From positions 1-34,488 of the forward strand of contig CAMFJT010000028.1 of the NCBI GenBank assembly GCA_945957125.1: DNA of 34,488 nucleotides, read 5' to 3'. This DNA comes from an uncultured Rhodospirillales bacterium (GTDB lineage Bacteria > Pseudomonadota > Alphaproteobacteria > Reyranellales > Reyranellaceae). Positions 16,272 through 24,952 of the stretch are shown here, piece after piece. Positions within the stretch are counted from its first letter, which is position 1, and each line of letters starts with the position of its first letter. The translations under genes and the position numbers were made by a program. The notes beneath the pieces are model-generated. The model was not told the DNA's origin. It was given only the letters and a program-made list of their open reading frames with translations, and ran no database searches.

Positions 16272-17482
16272 TGCAGCAACTCCTCGATATCGGCGCGTAT
16301 GGCGCGCACGGATGGAACGGCGGCGGCCAGCACCGCCGCCACGACCGTGCCGCCCACCAGCCCAGCCAGCAGCGTGAGGTCGGGCGCCGGCTGCAGCATC
16401 AGGCCGGTGTGGGCCATAAGGAGGTCGCGGGCGATGGCCAGGAGGCCCGCCGCCAGCAGCAGGCCCGTCGCCAGCGCGGCGACGGCAATGATCGCCGCCT
16501 CGCAAAGCGCCACGGTCGCCAGGTTGGCACGACTGGCGCCGAGCGCCCGCAAGAGCGCGAGATCGCGCGTGCGCGCGCTCATGGTCGCGAGCAGCCCGAG
16601 CGCCGCCGCGACCGCCGCAATTCCCGTCAGCAAGATGCCGAACCCGGTCACCGCCGCGGTCAGCGGGCGCGCGTAGCTCAGCAACCGGGCGATCTCGAAG
16701 CTCGGATTGGCCGCGGTCAGCCCCTCTTGCGCATCGACCTGCCGCTGCACGAGCAGGGCAGCCGTCGGTACACGGAAGGACGCGATGATGGCGGTCGCTC
16801 CATCCGGCGCGTGGGCTGCCTCGTCCTCGTCGCTCGAACCATGCTCGGCCATTTCGGCGTGAGCCTGTTCGCGATGGACGTAACGCACCGTCTCGATATC
16901 GGTCAGCACCAGCCGATCGAGCACGGAGCCAGTCGGCTGGAGGATGCCGACCACCTCGTACGGGAACTTGTCGTGCTTCTCGCCGCCGGCGGTCAGGCCG
17001 TGGGCGCCGACGAAGCCGTCTCCTACTCGCAGCCCGAGGTCTCCGGCCACCGTCGCTCCCGCCACGGCCTGCAACCTGCCCCTCCAGATCGCGCCCGAGG
17101 CCAGACGTGCGTGATAGATATCGAGCAGGGCCGGCACCGTGCCCACGATGCGCCATCCCTCGACGCTGTCGCCAAGCGCGATCGGCGCCTCCGCGCGGAT
17201 CATCGGATGGCGCAGCGCCTCCTGCGCCGCCGCGAGCGAAACCAGGCCGCGCGGCTCGGCGACATGCAGAGCGCAGCACAGCACGAGATCGAGCGGCGAG
17301 CCCTTCGGTCCGATCACGAGATCGGCACCGCCCCACGCCTGGCGGGCGGCGCGCGGCAGCGCCTCGAAGCCCACCATCACCGTCGCGACGGCGGCAATCC
17401 CCAGGGCACCGACCATCATGGCCAGCACCCCCTGCCCCCAGCGCCGCCGGAGATAGGCGACCGCAAGCCCGGCAAAGGTCAT
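16268..17482 (-). CDS. ABC transporter permease, FtsX/MacB type, with His/acid loop
   Basis: A 404-residue permease with the MacB/LolC topology: one membrane helix at about 18-38, a large periplasmic domain, then three helices at about 272-298, 322-350 and 365-390. The conserved VIGPKGSPLDLVLCCALHV (56-74) is typical of the PA4065-like group. In the periplasmic domain residues 200-226 contain H203, H208, H214 and H224 mixed with many Asp and Glu, a likely zinc-binding loop. It overlaps both neighbours by 4 bases (ATGA), so ATPase, permease and DUF3299 form one tight operon. MacB-like systems usually move substrates from periplasm outward or across the envelope rather than import ions. Confidence 0.85.
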   Translation of the reverse strand: MTFAGLAVAYLRRRWGQGVLAMMVGALGIAAVATVMVGFEALPRAARQAWGGADLVIGPKGSPLDLVLCCALHVAEPRGLVSLAAAQEALRHPMIRAEAPIALGDSVEGWRIVGTVPALLDIYHARLASGAIWRGRLQAVAGATVAGDLGLRVGDGFVGAHGLTAGGEKHDKFPYEVVGILQPTGSVLDRLVLTDIETVRYVHREQAHAEMAEHGSSDEDEAAHAPDGATAIIASFRVPTAALLVQRQVDAQEGLTAANPSFEIARLLSYARPLTAAVTGFGILLTGIAAVAAALGLLATMSARTRDLALLRALGASRANLATVALCEAAIIAVAALATGLLLAAGLLAIARDLLMAHTGLMLQPAPDLTLLAGLVGGTVVAAVLAAAVPSVRAIRADIEELLQ

Positions 17483-18144
17483 GCGACACCTGTGATCGAT
17501 ACGGTCGCGTCGACGGCGTCGATCACGCGCCGGTCATGCGTGGCAATGACGAGACCCGCGCCTTCCGCCGCAGCCGTCTCGCGCAGCAGCGCCAGCATGC
17601 CGGCGGCGTGAGCGTCATCGAGGGCCGAGGTCGGCTCGTCGGCCAGCACGACGGCCGGCCGGTTGACCAGCGCTCGGGCGACCGCGAGACGCTGGGCCTG
17701 GCCGTGGCTGATCCGATCGGCCCGACGCCGTGCGATGTCGGCGATGCCGAGCCGTTGCAGCAGGGTGGCAATGCGATCGGCCCGACAGCGCAGCCCTGCG
17801 CAGCGCGCAGCCAGCGCGAGGTTGTCAGCAACGCTCACGGCATCGATGACATGGAATCTCTGGAAGACGAGGCCAATCCGCTCGCCGCGGAACCGATCGC
17901 GCTGAGCGGGCGGCAGGCGCCACAATGCGACCCCGCCCACCGAGATCTCGCCGCCGCCGGGAGCGCGAATTCCCGCCAGCGCCATCAGCGCAGTAGACTT
18001 GCCAGAACCCGAGGCACCCAGGATGGCGAGGGAGCGGCCCGGCGCAAGGTCGAAGTCCGGCAGAGCCGCGATGGGCCGGCCGTTGCGCGCAAGCATGACA
18101 TCGCGCGTCGTCAGCACCGTTGCCGATCGGCCAACTCCGGACAC
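17479..18144 (-). CDS. ABC transporter ATP-binding protein, LolD/MacB type
   Basis: A 221-residue ATPase with Walker A GASGSGKST (43-51), Q-loop Q95 (VFQRF), Walker B VVLADE (165-170) and the switch histidine H203 (ATHD). The signature is ISHGQAQR (145-152) instead of LSGGQ, a departure that may lower activity but is seen in some relatives. The start is GTG at 18144, preceded by GGGGAGG at a short spacing; no upstream in-frame ATG exists. It is the first gene of the three-gene operon, 30 bases after a Zur-type box. It would power the permease encoded next to it. Confidence 0.9.
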   Translation of the reverse strand: MSGVGRSATVLTTRDVMLARNGRPIAALPDFDLAPGRSLAILGASGSGKSTALMALAGIRAPGGGEISVGGVALWRLPPAQRDRFRGERIGLVFQRFHVIDAVSVADNLALAARCAGLRCRADRIATLLQRLGIADIARRRADRISHGQAQRLAVARALVNRPAVVLADEPTSALDDAHAAGMLALLRETAAAEGAGLVIATHDRRVIDAVDATVSITGVA

Positions 18145-18174
18145 AGACCCTCCCCACGAGCCGTTGTCTCGCGA

Positions 18175-18197
18175 GCTATGTTATACTGTAACCAATC
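18175..18197. promoter_or_regulatory. Probable Zur box before the ABC/DUF3299 operon
   Basis: The core GTTATACTGTAAC (18180-18192) is palindromic except at two symmetric positions and the centre. The 23-base span matches the recalled Zur consensus at 16 of 23 positions. It lies about 30 bases upstream of the ATPase GTG, and on the minus strand contains TATAAC as a possible -10. The other side is the end of htpG, so only the ABC operon can be its target. It resembles the box at 13670, with which it brackets the two convergent operons. Confidence 0.65.
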
Positions 18198-18242
18198 AGG
18201 ACAAAGAAGCGCTCCATTCGCCGCAGCCCGGCTCGAAGCCGG

Positions 18243-20123
<1,881 letters not shown>

Positions 20124-20132
20124 GGCGGCGAC

Positions 20133-20162
20133 AATCTGGGGGCTCGCCAACGCCACATCAAG
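20133..20162 (-). promoter_or_regulatory. Sigma-32-like promoter of htpG
   Basis: On the minus strand CTTGATG (20162-20156) is followed after 14 bases by CCCCAGATT (20141-20133). This resembles the heat-shock consensus CTTGAAA, 13-15 bases, CCCCATNT. Its placement would start transcription within a few bases of the htpG ATG at 20123, which implies a leaderless or nearly leaderless message. The match is good but not perfect, and no transcript data are available. Confidence 0.45.
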
Positions 20163-20220
20163 CCCATCGCCGGGATCGTTTTACCCACTACAATGCGTTC
20201 AACGAAACAGGGGAAACGCC

Positions 20221-21699
20221 ATGTCGTCGCTACGGACGGGAGCCAATTATCGCAACAGCCTGCGCGACGGCCGGCGAGTGTTCGTCCTAGGCGAGGGCCA
20301 GATCGAGGACGTCGCAACGCATCCCGCGACGGCCGCGATGGTCGACGACTACGTCGCCTGGTACGACCGCCACGACGACCCCGCGTGGAAGGACACGCTG
20401 TTCGGCCCCAGCGGCGCGGTCGACTATCTGGTACCGCGCACTTCCGACGATCTCGTGCGCATGGGCAAGTGCTTTTCGGCGACGACCTTCCTCAGCGCCG
20501 GCAACGTGACCCACACGCCGGCTTATGGCCACCTGATCGCGCTCGGCATCCTGCATGCGGTCAATCTGCACAGGCCGTCGGCCGAGAGGACGGCCCATGC
20601 CGAGGCCTATCGCGCGGAGATCGCGCGTACCGGCCGCTTCCTGACCTTCGCCGCCGGCGCGGCGCCGATCGGCTACCGGCTGCGAGAAGATCCGGCCGAT
20701 CGTGTCGCCCTGCGGATCGTCGGCCAGTCGGATGCGGGCGTCACGGTGCGCGGCAAGATCGGCATGCACACCAGCCCGGCCTTCGCCGAGGACGTCTATA
20801 TCGGAGCGGTCGCCGGCGCGCTGCTCGACGGCCAGCGCGCGACCTTCGTCGTGCCGGTCAACGCAAAGGGCGTCACGGTGATCTGCCGCAAGCGCTCGGC
20901 GCACGATCCCAACCCCTTCACCTCTCCGCTCAGCAGCCGCTTCGACGAGCTCGACGGCCAGATGTGGCTGGACGACGTGCTCGTGCCGTGGAACCGAGTC
21001 TTCCTCACCGACTTCTCGCCCGAGCCGATCGCGCGCTGGCTGTTCTGGCACCAGCTCTATTGCTGGCTGTCGAAAGCGGAATTCACGCTGGGCCTGGCGC
21101 TCGCCTGCACCCATGCAATGGGGCTCAGCCAGCACGAGGCAACGATCGACTACCTGCTCGACCTCATCACCGACGTGCAGACCGTGCGGGCCTGCCAGAC
21201 CGCCGCCGAGCGCGATCCGGAGATGACCGTCGACGGCTTCTGCGCGCCCAACCACAGCCATCTCGCGGCCGGCAGCATCGCCATGCTGAAGGCGCGGCGG
21301 CGCATGGCCGAAATCCTGCGCATCCTGCCCGGCTCCTCCCTGGTGGTGGCACCGTCCGACAAGGATCTCGCCGATGCAGCGCTCGCATCGGGGCTGGAAG
21401 AATCCTTCTCCGGCGGCGGCTACACCGCCCGCCAGCGCGCGGCGCTGCTGCAGATGGCGTGGGACCATGTCGGCTCCGCGCTCGACCAGCGCGAGCATGT
21501 GTTCGAGCTTCATGCCAACGGCGGCGAGGTATCGTGGCGCGGCAGGCTGCGCCGCAACTTCGACCGCTACAACGCGCTCGCCAACGCGGTGCTGCAGCGG
21601 CTCGACCTGCCGATGCCGACCGTCAACCTCGATTCGATCCGCGAGGCCCCGCTGGCCGCCCGCCGGCCGGTAGCGCCACCTCGCCCAGGAGAACGCTAG
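20221..21699 (+). CDS. 4-hydroxyphenylacetate 3-hydroxylase (HpaB) family monooxygenase
   Basis: A 492-residue protein of the HpaB family, FADH2-dependent oxygenases with an acyl-CoA dehydrogenase-like fold. The N-terminal block YRNSLRDGRRVFVLGEGQIEDVATHP (residues 10-35) is typical. The flavin-binding middle region continues to about 270 and the C-terminal helical domain to 490. The segment normally reading as a THxxxxPQ motif is here GRFLTFAAGAAPIGYR, so the substrate pocket is altered and phenol hydroxylation is not assured. The ATG at 20221 follows CAGGGG. A flavin reductase (HpaC) is not encoded nearby. The next gene starts one base after its stop, implying coupling. Confidence 0.85.
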   Translation: MSSLRTGANYRNSLRDGRRVFVLGEGQIEDVATHPATAAMVDDYVAWYDRHDDPAWKDTLFGPSGAVDYLVPRTSDDLVRMGKCFSATTFLSAGNVTHTPAYGHLIALGILHAVNLHRPSAERTAHAEAYRAEIARTGRFLTFAAGAAPIGYRLREDPADRVALRIVGQSDAGVTVRGKIGMHTSPAFAEDVYIGAVAGALLDGQRATFVVPVNAKGVTVICRKRSAHDPNPFTSPLSSRFDELDGQMWLDDVLVPWNRVFLTDFSPEPIARWLFWHQLYCWLSKAEFTLGLALACTHAMGLSQHEATIDYLLDLITDVQTVRACQTAAERDPEMTVDGFCAPNHSHLAAGSIAMLKARRRMAEILRILPGSSLVVAPSDKDLADAALASGLEESFSGGGYTARQRAALLQMAWDHVGSALDQREHVFELHANGGEVSWRGRLRRNFDRYNALANAVLQRLDLPMPTVNLDSIREAPLAARRPVAPPRPGER

Positions 21700-21700
21700 A

Positions 21701-22390
21701 GTGAAGGTCTTCAGCTCCATCGCCGTCCAGCCCGCTGTGGAGGCCCTGTTGCCCCGCTTCGTTGCCGAGACGGGAATCTTGCCCGACTTCGAATGGAACA
21801 CCGCGCCCGCCTTCGTGAAGCGGCTGCAGGCCGGCGAGACGGCCGACCTGCTGATCCTCAATCGCCCCGCCACGGACACGATGATCCGCGACGGTCGCAT
21901 CCTGCCCGGCTCGGAGGTGACGCTCGCCAGCTCCGCCGCTGCCATCGCGGTCCGGGCCGGCGCGCCGCATCCGGACATCGCGACCGCGGAGGCGTTGAAG
22001 AAGACGCTGCTGGCCGCCCGCGCGATCTCCTACACCGACCCCGCGGCGGGCGGCGCCAGCGGCATCCATTTCGCCAAGGTGCTGGAACGGATGGGGATTG
22101 CCGCCGAAATCAACGCAAAGAATCGCTTCCCGCCGGCCGGCGGCCTCAGCGGGCGGTTCCTGCCGACGGGGGAGGTCGATCTCGCCGTCCAGCAGGTCCC
22201 CGAGCTGAAGCAGGTGCCGGGCATCGAGATCGTCGGCCCTTTGCCCGCGCCCTACGGCCTGGTCACGGTGTTCGTCGCCGCGATCGAGCGATCGAGCGCG
22301 AAGGCGGTCGAGGCAAGGCGGCTGATTGACTTCCTGCGCACCTCAGCAGCGGCCGCGGTCTTCCGCGATAAAGGCCTCGAACCCGCCTAA
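21701..22390 (+). CDS. Periplasmic-binding-protein-like domain without signal peptide
   Basis: A 229-residue protein of the type II periplasmic binding fold related to ModA-like extracellular solute-binding proteins. It begins directly with the first strand (VKVFSSIAVQPAVEALLPRF), with no signal peptide, twin-arginine motif or lipobox. The interlobe segments GETADLLILNRPATD and GEVDLAVQQVPELKQVPGIEIVGPLP are typical. The start is GTG at 21701, one base after the monooxygenase stop. A cytosolic ligand-binding role tied to the monooxygenase is suggested. Loss of the signal sequence by a start-site error is unlikely, since the previous gene occupies the upstream bases. Confidence 0.75.
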   Translation: MKVFSSIAVQPAVEALLPRFVAETGILPDFEWNTAPAFVKRLQAGETADLLILNRPATDTMIRDGRILPGSEVTLASSAAAIAVRAGAPHPDIATAEALKKTLLAARAISYTDPAAGGASGIHFAKVLERMGIAAEINAKNRFPPAGGLSGRFLPTGEVDLAVQQVPELKQVPGIEIVGPLPAPYGLVTVFVAAIERSSAKAVEARRLIDFLRTSAAAAVFRDKGLEPA

Positions 22391-22432
22391 CAGGAGCGCA
22401 TTCACATCCTTGCCGGACCGCGGGATGAGGCC

Positions 22433-23677
22433 TCACCGATTGGCGCGCGCGACCGCGGCATTCAGGAGGAGGTTCGCGCCGGGGACCGAGCGCACTAGCT
22501 CGATGTCCTCCTTCACGTTGTGGCTGATACCCTCGTGGCAGGGCGTGAAGATCATCGCGGTCGGCGCCATGGTCGCCACGGCATAGGCATCGTGCCCCGC
22601 CTGGCTGCGCATCTCGCGATAGGGCAGGCCGAGTTCCTTCGCCGTCGCGCGCAGGAGCTCGATGCAGTCGGGCGCGAACAGCTCGCTGCCCCAGCTCCAG
22701 CCCTCGACCACCTCGATCTCGACATTCGCCTTCCTCGCCGCCGCATCGATCGCGGCCCGGATGTCGCGGCCCATTGCCTCGAAGCGTGCCTGGTCGATGT
22801 GGCGATAGTCGAGCGTGAGCCTGGCCTCCTCGGCATAGGTGCCGGGCAGGTTGGGGAAGCTCTCGATCCGCGTCGTCGTGGTGCGGCCCTCGTCCGGCGC
22901 GTAGGCCAGGCCGATGTCGTTGACCGCGCCGATCACGTAGCCCGCGCCGACCAGCGCGTTGCGCCGCATCGCCATCGGCGTGCCGCCGGCATGCCCGGTG
23001 TCGCCCTTGATCGTGAGTCGCAGCGCCTTGGTCTTGTAGCCGCCGACCACGATGCCGATGTCGACTTTTTCGCGGTCGAGCACCGGCGCCTGCTCGATGT
23101 GGAGCTCGAAATAGGCATCGAACGCGCGCTTTCCAAGCGGCTCTGGTCCGGCGTAGCCGATCGCGTCGAGCGCCGAGGCGACCGTCACGCCATCGTCGTC
23201 CGTCGTCGCCAGGACGGTGTCCAGCGGGATGACGCCGGCGAAGGCCATCGAGCCCATCATCGGCGGCGCGAAACGGCCGCCCTCCTCGTTGGTCCAGCAG
23301 ATCACCTCGATGCCGCGTTTGGTGACGAGGCCGCGATCGTTCAGCGTGCGCACCACTTCGAGGCCGCAGAGGACGCCCAGGATACCGTCATAGCGGCCGC
23401 CGCAGATCTGGGTATCGAGGTGGCTGCCGATGGCGACCGGCGGGAGGTCGGGGGCGCTGCCCTCCCGGCGGGCGAAGATGTTGCCGAGGCGGTCGATGGC
23501 GACGCTACAGCCCGCCGCCTTGGCCCAGTCGACGAACTGGTCGCGCATCTGCTTGTCCTCCGCCGACAGCGCGAGGCGGCGCAACCCGACCTCGCGGAAG
23601 CGGCCGATCCCAGCCGAACGCTCCAGCGTCGCCCACAGCCGTTCAGGATCGATCTCGAGCACATTGGTGGCGGCCAC
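22433..23677 (-). CDS. M20-family N-carbamoyl-amino-acid hydrolase / ureido amidase
   Basis: A 414-residue metal-dependent amidase of the M20/HyuC type (beta-ureidopropionase, L-carbamoylase, allantoate amidohydrolase). Metal ligands are visible: H86 and D97 with D88 in GSHLDTQ...GRYDG, E131/E132 in NEEGGRF, H193 in ELHIEQ and H386 in GISHN. The dimerisation domain carries KGDTGHAGGTPM. It cleaves an N-carbamoyl group to give an amine, CO2 and ammonia. The start is GTG at 23677 with AAGGAG at good spacing; the nearby ATG is in another frame. It is divergent from the RND operon and convergent with the binding-protein gene, so it is a single-gene unit. Confidence 0.88.
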   Translation of the reverse strand: MAATNVLEIDPERLWATLERSAGIGRFREVGLRRLALSAEDKQMRDQFVDWAKAAGCSVAIDRLGNIFARREGSAPDLPPVAIGSHLDTQICGGRYDGILGVLCGLEVVRTLNDRGLVTKRGIEVICWTNEEGGRFAPPMMGSMAFAGVIPLDTVLATTDDDGVTVASALDAIGYAGPEPLGKRAFDAYFELHIEQAPVLDREKVDIGIVVGGYKTKALRLTIKGDTGHAGGTPMAMRRNALVGAGYVIGAVNDIGLAYAPDEGRTTTTRIESFPNLPGTYAEEARLTLDYRHIDQARFEAMGRDIRAAIDAAARKANVEIEVVEGWSWGSELFAPDCIELLRATAKELGLPYREMRSQAGHDAYAVATMAPTAMIFTPCHEGISHNVKEDIELVRSVPGANLLLNAAVARANR

Positions 23678-23791
23678 GGGGCGGACTCCTTCGGTTCTTC
23701 GCTTCCACCCTAGCAAGAACCGGGCACGAGCCGTGTGGTCATCTGCGGCAGGATGCGCTATCGCTCGTCGAGTTCGGGGGAGTGTCACTGC

Positions 23792-24946
23792 ATGCGTCAC
23801 CGCCACTATACCGGCCTGATCGTCCTGTTGCTGCTGGCGACGGCGCTGGCCGGCTGCAAGCCCGAGAACAGGTTCGTCCCCCCGCCCCCGCCGGAAATCT
23901 CGGTCGCCCCGCCGCTCAAGCAGAAGGTGACGCCCTTCATGGAGCTGACCGGCAATACCGCCCCGTACAACATCGTCGACCTGGTCGCCCGGGTGCAGGG
24001 CTTCCTGACCGCGATCAACTACCAGGACGGCAGCCCGGCCAAGAAAGGCGACGTGCTGTTCCAGATCGACCCCTCGACCTACGAGGCCCAGGTCAAGCAG
24101 GCTGAGGCTCAGGTCGCCTCGGCCAAGGCGCAGCTCGTGCAGTCGACGGCGGAGTTCAATCGCCAGGAGACGCTGCTGCGCCAGAACGTCTCGGCACAGA
24201 ACACCTACGATATGGCCAAGGCAAAGCGCGATTCGGACGCCGCCAACGTCGAGAACCAGGAAGCCAACCTGACCATCGCCCAGATCAACCTCGGCTACAC
24301 CAAGGTGGCGGCACCGTTCGACAGCGTCACCACGCGCCACCTGATCTCGATCGGCGAGGTGGTCGGCAGCAGCGTGAACACCAAGCTCGCGACCAGCGTT
24401 CAGCTCGATCCGATCTACGTGACGTTCAACGTGAGCGAGCAGGATGTCCTGAAGATCCGCGCCAACCTCAAGGATCGCCGCATCACCCTCGACGATATCA
24501 ACAAGGTCCCGCTCGAGATCGGGCTGATGACCGAGGAAGGCTTCCCGCACAAGGGCCACCTCAACTACGTATCGCCCGAGATCGATCCCAACACCGGCAC
24601 CATCCTGATGCGCGGCCTGTTCGAGAACCCCAACCGCGTCCTGCTGCCCGGCTTCTTCGTCCGCGTCCGTCTGCCGCTCGGCCTCGAGGGGCAGGAATCG
24701 CTGCTCGTGCCCGACCAGGTCGTGGCCGAGGACCAGGCCGGCAAGTACCTGCTGGTCGTCAACAAGGACGACACGGTCGAGCAGCGGCGGGTCACGACCG
24801 GCTCCCTCCTGCCCGGCAACCTGCGCGTGATCGAGAAGGGCCTCACCGCCGACGATCGCGTCGTGATCAGCACCAACGGCCGGGCAATCCCGGGCCGCAA
24901 GGTGGTGCCCAAGGCGACCACCATCGCGCAACCGGCCACGAAGTAG
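23792..24946 (+). CDS. RND efflux periplasmic adaptor lipoprotein
   Basis: A 384-residue membrane-fusion protein of the AcrA/MexA family. The signal sequence ends in the lipobox LAGC with C22 as the lipidated residue, so it is anchored to the inner membrane facing the periplasm. A proline-rich linker (PPPPPE) precedes the lipoyl-like half-domain, a helical hairpin (about 95-175, EAQVKQAEAQVASAKAQ and NQEANLTIAQINLGYTKVAAPFDS), the second lipoyl half, and the beta-barrel and membrane-proximal domains. The ATG at 23792 is chosen because it starts the signal peptide and follows GGGGGAG. It precedes the pump gene by 6 bases and works with it to expel drugs or metabolites. Confidence 0.93.
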   Translation: MRHRHYTGLIVLLLLATALAGCKPENRFVPPPPPEISVAPPLKQKVTPFMELTGNTAPYNIVDLVARVQGFLTAINYQDGSPAKKGDVLFQIDPSTYEAQVKQAEAQVASAKAQLVQSTAEFNRQETLLRQNVSAQNTYDMAKAKRDSDAANVENQEANLTIAQINLGYTKVAAPFDSVTTRHLISIGEVVGSSVNTKLATSVQLDPIYVTFNVSEQDVLKIRANLKDRRITLDDINKVPLEIGLMTEEGFPHKGHLNYVSPEIDPNTGTILMRGLFENPNRVLLPGFFVRVRLPLGLEGQESLLVPDQVVAEDQAGKYLLVVNKDDTVEQRRVTTGSLLPGNLRVIEKGLTADDRVVISTNGRAIPGRKVVPKATTIAQPATK

Positions 24947-24952
24947 CCGGCC

